Part shown: positions 1 to 9,216 of the stretch, in pieces | Layout of the letters: every line of letters begins with the position of its first letter | Position numbering within the stretch: position 1 is the stretch's first letter | Assembly (NCBI GenBank): GCA_964652565.1 | Contig: CAZZEC010000008.1 | Location: 1-64,000 of the forward strand | Source: JBCCTX01 sp964652565 | GTDB taxonomy: Bacteria; Bacteroidota; Bacteroidia; J057 | Direction of reading: 5' to 3' | Length of the DNA stretch: 64,000 bases | Made by a program: the position numbers and the translations under genes | Notes under the pieces: generated by a model | The model's input: only the letters and a program-made list of their open reading frames with translations | What the model was told of the DNA's origin: nothing | Database searches by the model: none

Positions 1-800
1 AGTAATTGAAGGAATGCCACTTTTTGTGCTTCAGAAAAATCACCTACTTGTAAGCCTTCATATGTATCCAGAGATACTTTTTTGTCTACGAAAGTAACAA
101 TATCATCTGGAGCATCTTCAGCTATTATGGCAGTTTTAAGTTGTTCTTCATCAAACATTCCCATTAAAGTTCTGGCAAGATCCTCTTCAGCTTTCAAAAC
201 GCGCTTTCCTTGGAATGGACCTATAGGGACTTTGGCAGGGTTACTTCCCATAAATGCAGGGGTAACAGAATATCCATCTGCAATAACCGAAAAATTGAGA
301 GAAAGATGGTGGCCTTCAAATCTCCATCCCCAAGGCTTGTCCTTTTGGGGTTCTCCATATACGCTGAGAAAATATTTTTCAGGATCGCGATAATCATCTC
401 CTTCTTCTCTCCCTTCAATTACTTTCAGGATACCCTCCAGGTCCATTATTTCACGTGCTTTTGAAAGACCTTTTGGGCTTAATGCGGTCCCTAATAATTG
501 CAACAGTTTGTCTCTTTGTGTCTCATTGAGGTCTTGCCACTTCAGGCCAGTTCTGGGTATAGGTGTAAAATGCCATTTGTATCTCATTTCACCCTCAAAA
601 TCAAACATTGCCTGACTTTTCTGATCATCATTCAGGGTTTCCATAAGTTCGACCATGGCTTTGTACATGTCTTCACTGATTTCTCCAGACATTTGTATTG
701 TTGGAGGAATTTGCGGGTCTGCTGGTCTTTGTAAATTCCAGGTATAAGCTACGGTGCCCAGTGTTAGACAGATGATACCTAGTATGATATAAGTTTTCAT
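1..800 (-). CDS. DUF3500 family secreted protein, 3' end cut by window edge
   Basis: This gene starts at an ATG at 798-800 and runs leftward off the window, so about 266 N-terminal residues are visible and the C-terminus is missing. The N-terminus is a hydrophobic signal or anchor segment (MKTYIILGIICLTLG). Further in are the motifs GWRFEGHHLSLNF and FMGSNPA, which I recognise as hallmarks of the DUF3500 family, secreted proteins of unknown function found in Bacteroidota and Planctomycetota. No catalytic role is established for the family as far as I know. The next gene in the same direction ends beyond a 190 bp gap, so this is probably its own transcription unit. Family assignment is fairly secure; function is unknown. 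Confidence 0.8.
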   Translation of the reverse strand, partial: MKTYIILGIICLTLGTVAYTWNLQRPADPQIPPTIQMSGEISEDMYKAMVELMETLNDDQKSQAMFDFEGEMRYKWHFTPIPRTGLKWQDLNETQRDKLLQLLGTALSPKGLSKAREIMDLEGILKVIEGREEGDDYRDPEKYFLSVYGEPQKDKPWGWRFEGHHLSLNFSVIADGYSVTPAFMGSNPAKVPIGPFQGKRVLKAEEDLARTLMGMFDEEQLKTAIIAEDAPDDIVTFVDKKVSLDTYEGLQVGDFSEAQKVAFLQL

Positions 801-990
801 ATTTTATTGTGTTGTAAGTAGATGAATAGTAGTCTTGAATTAAAAATACCAATAATTATTCTTTTTTTAACAAAGCATGCAAAGCTTACATCGACTTATT
901 TTTAATCTGAGGCATAAATTATTTCAAAGAGATCCTTCAAATGGGGAGCTATATTACTAATGTAACCCAAACAGAAAATTAAGATAGGGA

Positions 991-1545
991 TTACGATGAA
1001 GTTCCAATTTTGAGTGTTTCGTACACTGCTTCATATAGTTTTGTCCATTTTTTTGATGCTGTTATTTCAATGGGTTGCATGGACACTGGATAAATACTAC
1101 CCGAAAGTTGATCTTGACTGGCAATCAATTTCAGTAAATGATCTAAAGGAAGCGTACAGCTGAATCGTTGAGTCCACTGCTTTTTATTGATGCGTTCGAG
1201 ATATAGTTGGTCAACATCTGTGATGACAATAATTTGTTCCTTATGTTCTGAGTGTAAGAAGACTAAAGAATCGATTTGATTGATAGGACTTGAACTGTTG
1301 AGTGTAAAATGTAAAGTGACAGGATTTTGTTTAGCGGGTTGATAATTAAGGGTGAAATCGGCAATAATTTCGTACGGACGATTGCTATTAAATTGTATGG
1401 GCTTGATGAAATATAACGCACCTTCCTCTTTGGGCATTACTTTTAAGTATGTTTGTGTTTTTGTCGAAATACATGAGGATGCCAACCCTAGATAAACAAT
1501 TGAAATGATTAATAGTAGGGAATACTTATTCTGGTTGGTAGGCAT
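991..1545 (-). CDS. Hypothetical lipoprotein
   Basis: This is a 184-residue protein with a hydrophobic N-terminal segment and a lipobox ending LASSC, so Cys25 is the likely lipidated residue after SPII cleavage. The mature part is mostly polar, with alternating hydrophobic residues suggesting beta structure (for example FTLNYQPAKQNPVTLHFTLN). I do not recognise a domain. It lies downstream of the TRL-like lipoprotein gene on the same strand with a 97 bp gap that contains a hairpin, so co-transcription is uncertain. It is probably an envelope lipoprotein facing the periplasm or cell surface. Function unknown. Confidence 0.65.
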   Translation of the reverse strand: MPTNQNKYSLLLIISIVYLGLASSCISTKTQTYLKVMPKEEGALYFIKPIQFNSNRPYEIIADFTLNYQPAKQNPVTLHFTLNSSSPINQIDSLVFLHSEHKEQIIVITDVDQLYLERINKKQWTQRFSCTLPLDHLLKLIASQDQLSGSIYPVSMQPIEITASKKWTKLYEAVYETLKIGTSS

Positions 1546-1590
1546 ATATATGTGTTGAGTAGAGGATACGGTTTGTGTGAGTAATAGGAT

Positions 1591-1620
1591 AAGAGGAAGT
1601 CAGTAGTAAGACTTCCTCTT
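1591..1620 (-). terminator. Perfect 11-bp stem hairpin after the TRL-like gene
   Basis: Arms 1591-1601 (AAGAGGAAGTC) and 1610-1620 (GACTTCCTCTT) are perfectly complementary around an 8-nt loop. The hairpin sits 22 bp past the stop of the TRL-like gene. No clear U-tract follows on either strand, so it may be a weak terminator or a 3'-end stabilising stem. Confidence 0.45.
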
Positions 1621-1642
1621 CAGGTTGTGTAGGAACACGTAA

Positions 1643-1963
1643 TCATTCACCATACACATAGACTGTGACTCTGGCAAAAATTCCCAATACGCTAAATGCT
1701 TCATAATCAACGTGAGAAATTTTTGAAATGCCAGCATTTCTTGCAGCAGTTTGGATACTAGCATCGCCCGTAGCTGCAATCCCTAAAATAGAGGTAGCTT
1801 CACCAGTGCCTACTTTTGTGCCAAGTTCATTAGAAGTGGCAACAATAGGAGCTTTAGTACTCGTGTAGACCACTCCAGTTACAGGAGCTGCCACAAATGC
1901 ACATCCTGTAGATAGTAACGATAATGATGCAATGAGTCCAAGTGTGAATAAAAACTTCTTCAT
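1643..1963 (-). CDS. TRL-like family lipoprotein
   Basis: This is a 106-residue protein with an SPII signal whose lipobox ends in Cys21 (LLSTGC). The mature part contains the pattern GTGEATSILGIAATGDASI followed by AARNAGI and HVDYE, typical of the TRL-like family (named after a tRNA-associated locus protein in Leptospira). These are small secreted lipoproteins of unknown function, common in Bacteroidota and spirochaetes. Length and motif order fit the family over the whole protein. It lies downstream of smc on the same strand, separated by 150 bp, and is probably transcribed independently. No enzymatic residues are evident. Confidence 0.75.
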   Translation of the reverse strand: MKKFLFTLGLIASLSLLSTGCAFVAAPVTGVVYTSTKAPIVATSNELGTKVGTGEATSILGIAATGDASIQTAARNAGISKISHVDYEAFSVLGIFARVTVYVYGE

Positions 1964-2113
1964 AATCTAAATTCGATTTTTGGGTATAAAATTTAGGTCT
2001 TCGCAAAATTATAAAGAATATCCTTATTTGCTAATATTGGAATGATGAGTACAGAAATATTTCTGGTAAAATTTAATTAAAATAATGATATATACTTAGA
2101 ACTATTTAAATAG

Positions 2114-5100
2114 TTAATTTAGGTTGAGGGTCTCTAAATTAACGGGAATTACCCGAGATACTCCCATATTCTCCATGGTGACGCCGTAAATAACATTAGT
2201 AGCAGCCATCGTTCTTTTGTTGTGGGTAACGATGATAAATTGGGAGTATTCGGAAAAATCTCTGATGATGTTGTTGAACTTATCAATATTTGCATCATCC
2301 AGTGGTGCGTCTACCTCATCGAAAATACAAAAGGGAGCCGGCTTTATCAGGTAGATGGAAAAAAGTAATGCTACGGCAGTCAATGTTTTCTCTCCTCCGG
2401 AGAGCTGACTGATGGTAAGTGGTCTTTTACCTTTTGGCCGAGCAATAATAGAGATTTCGGATTCTAGCGGATCTTCGGGATTCATGAGAATCAGGTCGCA
2501 AGTATCGTTTTCAGAGAAAAGCGATCGAAATACATTAAGGAAATTTTCCCGAACGAGGCCAAACGTCTCATTAAACCTCTCTTTTGCAGTATCATCGATC
2601 TCCTGTATTGTATCAAGTAAAGAATTTTTGGCTTCGAGTAAATCCTGTCTTTGGCTTTCCATGAAATCGTATCTTTCTTTCATTTCGTTGTAAGCTTCTA
2701 TAGCCATGGGATTTATCTCTCCATAAGTTTGTATTTTTTGTCTTTTCTTTTGGACATCCTCTTCCATTTTAGCCATATCATGCTGTCCGTTGGCATCCTG
2801 GAATAGCGTTTCGGCATCTAGTTCTTCTATATCTATTTGAAATTCAACGGACATTCGTTCTTTCAAGGAATGAAGTTCCAAACGGATTTCAGTAGTTTTT
2901 TCAGAGAGATCTTGCTGTTGTTGTGTAATCTCTTCTCTTTCTTTGCGTAGGGCAGATAATTTATTCTCCACCTGAATGATCCCCGATTTGATCATTCCCA
3001 CTTTTTGTTCCAGAAGGTCGGTGTGTTGCTCCTTTTCTTTTTTCTGTTCGTACAATTCCATCACAGTCTCGTCATCGTGAGAATTACTAGAGGCAAGGGC
3101 TTCTACATCCGAACGAACACGAGAGATTTCTTCTTTTAGTTGCGTGTGATTTTTATTGATACGATGAATGTTGTTATTTTTTTCCTGAATATCCCGGAGG
3201 ATATTGTCATGTTGATTTTGGAGTTGTACTAATTGAATTTTTGCTTGATTAAACTGAGCGGTGAGGGTATTGACTTGTTGTTGGATTTCTTGTTCAAGTG
3301 TCTTTTGTTGTTCTGAAAGTGTTGCTTGCCTAAGGAGTTCCTCGCGTTTTATAGCTAACTGAGGAATTAATTCATTGAGTGAAATCTCTAGTTTGTTTCT
3401 TTCTCCTTCGAGTTCAGCTTTTCGTTTACCCACTCTTTCTAAAAAGGCTTTGTATTCGTTTTCTTTAGATTGTATTACTGACAGATCGCGTTCTTTTTGA
3501 TTGAGCTGACCCTGCGCTTGGCTTAGTTGCTGTTGGTATTTGGGCTGTTTAACACGTTCTAACTGAGCAAGTAATTGGTCAAGTTGATCTTTTTGTTGGA
3601 TGAGTTTTTGATCAAAAGAAGCTATTTCTTTTTCAAGTTTTTCCAAATTACCTGCTCTACCCAAACGTCGGCCTTCAAATAAACCCAGTGACCCACCGCT
3701 AACAATAAACTTTTTTCGAGTGAGACTACCTGAATGTGTGAGAAAAACAAGTTCATCGGGTAACTCTTCTGGTAAATCACTTTCATTAGGAACAAAATAT
3801 ACTCTGTCTAATAGATAGGCAGCTAATCTCTTGTAGGAATCCTCAACCTCTACAATATCCAATGCAGCTTTAGCCTGGGTAAACAACAATGGATTTCGTA
3901 TTTTATATTCATTTAATTCTTCTAATATAAAAAAATTGGCTCTCCCCTTTGATGCCTCGGCCAACATATGCACAGATAGCACAGCGTCTTTCCTTGTAGG
4001 GACGACATAGTAGCTTAGAAATGAATCCAGGTAGTTTTCCATTGCAACCTTGTATTTTTCAGGACAATTGAGGATGTCTGAAACCAGCGGTGCTTCTCTG
4101 ATCCAGCGTGCATTTTTCTTGAGGAACTTCACACTTTCTGGGAACCCTTCTAAATTTTCGACCAGGTCTTTGGTTAGGTTATATTCGTTTTGGCGTGCAT
4201 CCAGCAATCTGTTGGTCTTGTAAATTTGGTCTTTTAGCTGGGAAATCTCTTTCTCTGTAGCCGAAATCGCTTCTGTCTGCTGGAGTTTTAAGGATTCTAT
4301 TTGATCTACCTCTCCTTTCAGTGTATTGACCTCCTGGGACAATTCTTCAGATTTAACTGAAAATGCGCCTAAATCTTCGTGTTGATGCGACTGATCTTCT
4401 GTGGCCCTTTCCAGTTCTCTAGTAAGACTATCCATCTGTACGCTTAGGACATCTTGGTTCCTGGTCAGAGATTGAATTTCCTGTTCCAGTTCTCGATAGT
4501 TAGATTGAGCGCTTGAAGTATCTTCCTTTTGTATGTCCAGACGTTCATGTTGGATGACCAATTCCTCTGATAGCTGATCTACCTCTTTTTGTTGATCTTG
4601 TAGGTGAGCCTGAATTTGTTCATAGGATTGCTGAGCCGTCTTCAACGAATGTTCGTATTCCTGCACCTGTTCTCGTTCTGAGACAAGTTGATTGTGAATA
4701 GCAATTTCCCTTTGTTGAAGGTATTTCAACCGTTCATTTTTAATGGATTTTTGGGTTTCAACCTCTTGAATATGTTTGATATGGTTATTCATATCAGACT
4801 GTGCAAGGGATAATGATTTTTCCTGATCGAGTAATTGTTTCTTTAATTCTTGTAGTCTTGCTTCCTGAATGGCAAATGTAGACTGGATGTGGGTATGTTT
4901 TTCGGTAAGGGTTTGCTGTATGTAATGTGATTGTTGTTGCCGTTCGCGTATGTTAGCGCTCAGTAGATACGCATATTGTGAACTAGTTATCTTGTATTCT
5001 TCTTTCAGTTCAAAATATTTTTGTGTTCTCCTGGCCTGTCTTTCGAGGGATTTGAGGTTTTTTTCAATTTCAAAAAGCAGATCTTCAACTCTTTCTAGGT

Positions 5101-5659
5101 CTCCATCTGTATCCTGAAGTCTTTTCAGCGTTTGCTTTTTACGAGTCTTATACTTTGAAATTCCCGCTGCTTCTTCAAAAAACTTCCTCCGTTCGTTATC
5201 CTTATTGGTGAGAATTTCATCAACCATTTTCAGCTCAATGATGGCATATGAGTCAGATCCTATTCCCGTATCCAGAAAGAGGTTTTGAATATCTTTCAGT
5301 CGACATCCCACCCCATTGATCAGGTATTCACTTTCTCCAGAGCGGTAGAGTTTCCGGGTGATACTAACAGTAGTATATTCTGTAGGGAGGATATTTTTCG
5401 TATTTTCAAATGTTAATGACACCTCGGCCAAATGGGACTTTCTCTTTCCTGTAGTTCCATTGAAAATCACATTCTCCATCTTATCAGATCTGAGATTACG
5501 GGTCTTTTGTTCTCCCAGAACCCAGCGAATAGCATCCACTATATTAGATTTACCGCAACCATTAGGTCCAACAATCCCTGTAATTCCTTGATCAAATACG
5601 AATTTCGTACGCTCTGCAAAACTCTTGAACCCAAAAATTTCCAGACTTCTTAGTAACAT
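2114..5659 (-). CDS. smc: Chromosome segregation ATPase SMC
   Basis: This is the structural maintenance of chromosomes protein, the ATPase core of the bacterial condensin-like complex that organises and segregates the chromosome with ScpA and ScpB. The 1181 residues are the usual full length. The N-terminal head carries Walker A GPNGCGKS at residues 31-38. Two very long Q/E/K-rich coiled coils flank a hinge domain at roughly residues 510-680. The C-terminal head has the signature LSGGEKTLTAVALLFSIY near 1085 and Walker B with DEVDAPLDDAN near 1111. It is transcribed divergently from the gene at 5904, and scpA/scpB are not adjacent. The ATG at 5657-5659 gives the canonical N-terminus. Assignment is certain. 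Confidence 0.98.
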   Translation of the reverse strand: MLLRSLEIFGFKSFAERTKFVFDQGITGIVGPNGCGKSNIVDAIRWVLGEQKTRNLRSDKMENVIFNGTTGKRKSHLAEVSLTFENTKNILPTEYTTVSITRKLYRSGESEYLINGVGCRLKDIQNLFLDTGIGSDSYAIIELKMVDEILTNKDNERRKFFEEAAGISKYKTRKKQTLKRLQDTDGDLERVEDLLFEIEKNLKSLERQARRTQKYFELKEEYKITSSQYAYLLSANIRERQQQSHYIQQTLTEKHTHIQSTFAIQEARLQELKKQLLDQEKSLSLAQSDMNNHIKHIQEVETQKSIKNERLKYLQQREIAIHNQLVSEREQVQEYEHSLKTAQQSYEQIQAHLQDQQKEVDQLSEELVIQHERLDIQKEDTSSAQSNYRELEQEIQSLTRNQDVLSVQMDSLTRELERATEDQSHQHEDLGAFSVKSEELSQEVNTLKGEVDQIESLKLQQTEAISATEKEISQLKDQIYKTNRLLDARQNEYNLTKDLVENLEGFPESVKFLKKNARWIREAPLVSDILNCPEKYKVAMENYLDSFLSYYVVPTRKDAVLSVHMLAEASKGRANFFILEELNEYKIRNPLLFTQAKAALDIVEVEDSYKRLAAYLLDRVYFVPNESDLPEELPDELVFLTHSGSLTRKKFIVSGGSLGLFEGRRLGRAGNLEKLEKEIASFDQKLIQQKDQLDQLLAQLERVKQPKYQQQLSQAQGQLNQKERDLSVIQSKENEYKAFLERVGKRKAELEGERNKLEISLNELIPQLAIKREELLRQATLSEQQKTLEQEIQQQVNTLTAQFNQAKIQLVQLQNQHDNILRDIQEKNNNIHRINKNHTQLKEEISRVRSDVEALASSNSHDDETVMELYEQKKEKEQHTDLLEQKVGMIKSGIIQVENKLSALRKEREEITQQQQDLSEKTTEIRLELHSLKERMSVEFQIDIEELDAETLFQDANGQHDMAKMEEDVQKKRQKIQTYGEINPMAIEAYNEMKERYDFMESQRQDLLEAKNSLLDTIQEIDDTAKERFNETFGLVRENFLNVFRSLFSENDTCDLILMNPEDPLESEISIIARPKGKRPLTISQLSGGEKTLTAVALLFSIYLIKPAPFCIFDEVDAPLDDANIDKFNNIIRDFSEYSQFIIVTHNKRTMAATNVIYGVTMENMGVSRVIPVNLETLNLN

Positions 5660-5837
5660 ATATAACCCTCACAAGATTGATCCGAAAAACAAACTCGAAT
5701 ATTACAAAAAAAATAGCTAGTTTTAGTATAGAAACAGGTATATCTGAAGCGCAAGTACACTAAAATTATGAATAGCTAGATATCAGATGCTTACTTTGAC
5801 CCAATACCTAAGTATTTAAAAGTAACCATTTAATAAA

Positions 5838-5845
5838 TAATTTTG
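5838..5845 (+). promoter_or_regulatory. Candidate -7 promoter element
   Basis: TAATTTTG matches the Bacteroidota -7 consensus TAnnTTTG, 58 bp before the ATG at 5904. No good -33 TTG is present at the usual distance, and such 8-mers occur by chance in AT-rich DNA, so this is tentative. Confidence 0.3.
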
Positions 5846-5903
5846 CATAAAATTTAGTGCATTCGTCTTAGGTATAATCTTAACAATATCTTAAAGCAAA
5901 GAT

Positions 5904-6278
5904 ATGACAATAGATCCATTTTTGTTTCTTCGCATGTTATTTTGGACACTATTAGGAATCGGAGCATTTCTTTATTTGCGTCATGTATTTTTCAAGTGGG
6001 GAATACGCGATTCCAAATATCCTACTGTTCAGCATGCTGATAAGAAAGTTCCACCACCACCAAGACCCCCCCAATTTTTGCCAGGGAGCTATATCGATGA
6101 AGATGAAGATTGGGATGATACTTTTGAGGTAGAATCAATTCTAGGGGAGGGGTTAAATATTACCAAACTTGAAGAAGCTAAACATCCGCCAAAATCTCAT
6201 CCTATCTTGGGCGATCTCAAAGATCTTCGCAAGGCATTTCTATTGGATGACATTCTCAATAGAAAATGGGACAAATAA
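5904..6278 (+). CDS. Small single-pass membrane protein, hypothetical
   Basis: This is a 124-residue protein with one transmembrane helix near residues 8-30, followed by a basic stretch, a proline cluster (VPPPPRPPQF) and an acidic segment (DEDEDWDD). The C-terminus, DLRKAFLLDDILNRKW, looks like an amphipathic helix. The layout resembles short Bacteroidota membrane proteins of unknown function that I cannot name with certainty. By the positive-inside rule, the proline-rich and acidic tail is probably cytoplasmic. It is the first of three plus-strand genes (5904, 6347, 6597) separated by short gaps, ending with a membrane subtilase. Confidence 0.65.
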   Translation: MTIDPFLFLRMLFWTLLGIGAFLYLRHVFFKWGIRDSKYPTVQHADKKVPPPPRPPQFLPGSYIDEDEDWDDTFEVESILGEGLNITKLEEAKHPPKSHPILGDLKDLRKAFLLDDILNRKWDK

Positions 6279-6346
6279 AGGGTGAGCGGTAATTTATACC
6301 GTAACTATGTACACTTACCTCCGTAGAATGATTAGAGTATAATTAT

Positions 6347-6562
6347 ATGGAAATCACGGGAAATATAGTTTTTGTCGATTTATCAGGTGGATTTTGGGGT
6401 ATTGAAGGGGATGATGGGAAAAAGTATATGCCTTTAGATGGCGTACCTAAGCGTTTTCAAGAATCTGGGAAAAAAGTTAAAATTACATATGAGCCTTCTG
6501 ATGCATTTAGTATTTATATGTGGGGGCAAAATATAAATATTAGTGACATAAAAGCACTTTGA
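6347..6562 (+). CDS. Small beta-rich hypothetical protein
   Basis: This is a 71-residue protein lacking a signal peptide. The pattern GGFWGIEGDDGKKYMPLDGVP followed by GKKVKITYEPSD is typical of small OB-like or beta-barrel modules in Bacteroidota, in which a Trp-Gly-Ile strand precedes a conserved DGKKY turn. Function is unknown. It is only 34 bp upstream of the subtilase gene and is probably in the same transcript. The reading frame fills most of the gap between two clear genes, and the hydrophobic pattern looks protein-like, so I consider it real. Confidence 0.6.
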   Translation: MEITGNIVFVDLSGGFWGIEGDDGKKYMPLDGVPKRFQESGKKVKITYEPSDAFSIYMWGQNINISDIKAL

Positions 6563-6596
6563 TTTTTTAAATTTATTACACGGGAAAGAACATTGT

Positions 6597-8165
6597 ATGA
6601 GTACTTTTTTTGTATATCTGTTGGGGCCGCTGCTCGCGAGTTGGGCATTCATGGTTTTTGGTAAAGGAATGCTACAGCGTAGCAAAGGAATGAGTTTTAA
6701 CCCTCTTTGGGCATTTGTATTCATATTGGGAGCATTTTTATATCGTTTTCTATTGCCAAATATTTGGTTGGTAAATGCCTATAATTTTGTAGGTGAGAAT
6801 GCAGGTATGCTGGATAGAATATGCTTAATGCTTACAGATATTGGGATAGGGATGATTGTTGCCTCTTCTTACCTGTCATTTCACAAATTACAACCCAAAA
6901 TATTTTGGGTGCCAGGAGTTTTATCTCTGTTATTTGCTTTTGGCATTTATGGTTCGACCGTATTGATCAAAAGTTTTCAGAATTTTCACTCCAAAAACTC
7001 TCCTGGCAAAGTGGAGTTTTTGGTCGAATTGGGTCCCGATGATACAATAGATGAATTACAACCAATTTTCAAGAAATACAAAGTACATCACTGGAAAGCT
7101 TTCCCCAATGTTACGCTTGAAGAAGATGAAGATCTCGCTCAATTCTATGTACTTTGTGTCGATACTATGTATAAATCTCTATTGCAAAGAGAATTGAATT
7201 ACGATAAGGAAAATGTAGATCATGTCGATTATAATCATCCCGTAGAACTCATTGAGCCTATTGCTAATGGTAGCCCTGAATATACAATGCCTAATGATAT
7301 ACTTGCCAATGATCCCCTCATCTCCAATCAATGGTATATTGAAAGACTGAACTACAATCGTGCATTTGAGATATTGACAGCTCAAACCCCTACAGAAAGG
7401 GCAAAATTAGCTATCGTCGATACTGGGGTTGAAAGTAAGCATGAAGATCTCAAAGACATTTTTAAGTCAAGTCCTGGCAACAGCGATAAACATAGCCATG
7501 GTACGCATTGTGCCGGGATTGCCGGTGCTATGACAAATAATAATAAAGGTATAGGTTCCTTAAACTGGGAAGGAAAATTTTTGAGTATTTCTGGATATCG
7601 CGCCCTGGATAGATATGGTAGGGGAAGTGACGAAACTGTTGCACAAGCAATTATAGATGCCGCTGAAGATGGTGCAGATGTCATTTCCATGTCTTTGGGG
7701 GGATTTCACCCCAGACCACCAAGAGTACAGGTAGAAGCAATAGAATATGCGTTAAGTAATGGCTGTATAGTGGTAGTAGCGGCTGGGAATAGCAATGATA
7801 ATGCAAAAAAATATTCACCAGCAAATATAGAGGGAGTTATTGTGGTTTCAGCAGTGGATGAATCTTTAAACAAAGCTGTTTTCTCTAATTGGAATAATGA
7901 GCTGAAAATGCCTATTGCCGCCCCCGGAGTAAATATTCATTCAACTATTCCAGGAAATAAATATCAATCATTTAATGGCACATCAATGGCTACTCCGATG
8001 GTTGCTGGCTTAATAGGTGTGATGAAATCTTTTCAGCCGGAACTTACACCACAAGAAGCTCACAGAATACTGGTTAATACGGGTGCTCAAACAAAGGATT
8101 CTGACAGAGTAGGAAAAGTTATTATGCCTGCTGCTGCTTTAGAAACGCTACAAGTATTACCCTAA
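6597..8165 (+). CDS. S8 family (subtilisin-like) serine peptidase with N-terminal membrane domain
   Basis: This 522-residue protein has about four transmembrane helices in its first 130 residues (for example FVYLLGPLLASWAFMVF and VPGVLSLLFAFGIYG). A linker of about 130 residues follows, then a complete subtilisin domain. The triad is visible as Asp275 in AIVDTGVE, His301 in HGTHCAG and Ser463 in NGTSMATP, with the oxyanion Asn398 in AAGN. The enzyme should therefore be an active endopeptidase held at the inner membrane, with the catalytic domain after the last helix. No classic signal peptide or I9 propeptide is evident. It is convergent with the DUF2027 gene, 20 bp away. Substrate unknown; a role in envelope protein processing is inference. 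Confidence 0.9.
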   Translation: MSTFFVYLLGPLLASWAFMVFGKGMLQRSKGMSFNPLWAFVFILGAFLYRFLLPNIWLVNAYNFVGENAGMLDRICLMLTDIGIGMIVASSYLSFHKLQPKIFWVPGVLSLLFAFGIYGSTVLIKSFQNFHSKNSPGKVEFLVELGPDDTIDELQPIFKKYKVHHWKAFPNVTLEEDEDLAQFYVLCVDTMYKSLLQRELNYDKENVDHVDYNHPVELIEPIANGSPEYTMPNDILANDPLISNQWYIERLNYNRAFEILTAQTPTERAKLAIVDTGVESKHEDLKDIFKSSPGNSDKHSHGTHCAGIAGAMTNNNKGIGSLNWEGKFLSISGYRALDRYGRGSDETVAQAIIDAAEDGADVISMSLGGFHPRPPRVQVEAIEYALSNGCIVVVAAGNSNDNAKKYSPANIEGVIVVSAVDESLNKAVFSNWNNELKMPIAAPGVNIHSTIPGNKYQSFNGTSMATPMVAGLIGVMKSFQPELTPQEAHRILVNTGAQTKDSDRVGKVIMPAAALETLQVLP

Positions 8166-8185
8166 TTCTTTTGTAATTACCGCCG

Positions 8186-9115
8186 TTAATGTAATTCTGC
8201 TTTTGTAGCGCCGTTTCCATATTTCTTGGGGTCTCCTGGATATATGGCTTTTACTTCAGAGTGGGACATCAGTATATTTTTTACCTCCTTCTTTAATTTT
8301 CCTTCTCCTACGCCGTGAATAAACGTTATGGCAGCACAATCTTCTAGTATGGCTTTGGAGAGCATTTGTTCGGTATGATGCAATTGCGTTTTAAGCATTT
8401 CTGAAGGCGACATTTTATAAGGCTTGCTCACCAATTCTTCTATATGTAAATCCACTACTTTTTCTTTTCTATTTGGCAAATCTCCCCCTTTGATCTTTAT
8501 ATTGCTCATCGCTACTTTCTGTTCAAATTCTGTAGGTTTTTGTCTTAGGGAGAACAACCATCCACTTTTACTAATAGGTTCTATATATGTTGTGGGATTG
8601 ATAAATACACTTTTATTCCACGGTATTTCGTGAGTATCTAGCGCATGAGGATGGCCTTTTCCTATCTTATAAGGTAATAACTGAAAATATACACCACGAA
8701 TGGATTTGGCTTCTACAGGACTGAATGAGAATAGTTTTTGTACTTCGTCGGTATGTATTACTCCTCCTAACATACCTTGATATTTACTTTTTATTTTAAT
8801 GTAACAAGTAAAAAGTATATCAATAGGTTCTGGATTGATGAGATGGAAATCCACTTCATCGGCTGATTTGACTACTGCCATGCTCATTTCTAACAGATTG
8901 CCCATGGGCCTGGATTTTACTTGATCATCCTCCTTCCCTGTCCCGTAAAAAGAACTTTGTTCTTCATTTACAATGATGATATCGTCAATATGAACATCCA
9001 TGGGGAAATCGCCATCTAATGTTACTTCTACATGATGTTTATCAATTAATTCAGTAACTACACCTTCACCACTCTCATGAAGTAACCTAACACGTTGCCC
9101 TATTCTCAGTCTCAT
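8186..9115 (-). CDS. DUF2027 and Smr domain protein
   Basis: This 309-residue protein begins with a small beta-barrel (MRLRIGQRVRLLHESGEG) typical of DUF2027 proteins of Bacteroidota. A beta-sandwich-like middle region follows. The C-terminal Smr domain at roughly residues 220-309 contains VDLHIEEL, ITFIHGVGEGKLKKEV and a terminal GNGATKAEL. Smr domains are nicking endonucleases in MutS2 and in RNA-quality-control proteins; the HGxG loop and the DLH motif are both present here. No signal peptide is seen, so it is probably cytoplasmic. Whether it acts on DNA, RNA or ribosomes is unknown. It is divergent from the gene at 9217. Confidence 0.88.
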   Translation of the reverse strand: MRLRIGQRVRLLHESGEGVVTELIDKHHVEVTLDGDFPMDVHIDDIIIVNEEQSSFYGTGKEDDQVKSRPMGNLLEMSMAVVKSADEVDFHLINPEPIDILFTCYIKIKSKYQGMLGGVIHTDEVQKLFSFSPVEAKSIRGVYFQLLPYKIGKGHPHALDTHEIPWNKSVFINPTTYIEPISKSGWLFSLRQKPTEFEQKVAMSNIKIKGGDLPNRKEKVVDLHIEELVSKPYKMSPSEMLKTQLHHTEQMLSKAILEDCAAITFIHGVGEGKLKKEVKNILMSHSEVKAIYPGDPKKYGNGATKAELH

Positions 9116-9216
9116 AGATTTTTAATAAAGGTAGATTAGTAATTAAAGTATTTTGATGTGTTTTTGTTATTTTTAAAATAAGTAAATGTTAGAAACAGAA
9201 AGTCAACAGCGTAAAG

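Noticed and set aside
2100..2115. Perfect palindrome AACTATTTAAATAGTT at the smc stop codon
   Set aside because: It is AT-only apart from two positions, has no loop or T-tract, and is plausible by chance in this DNA.
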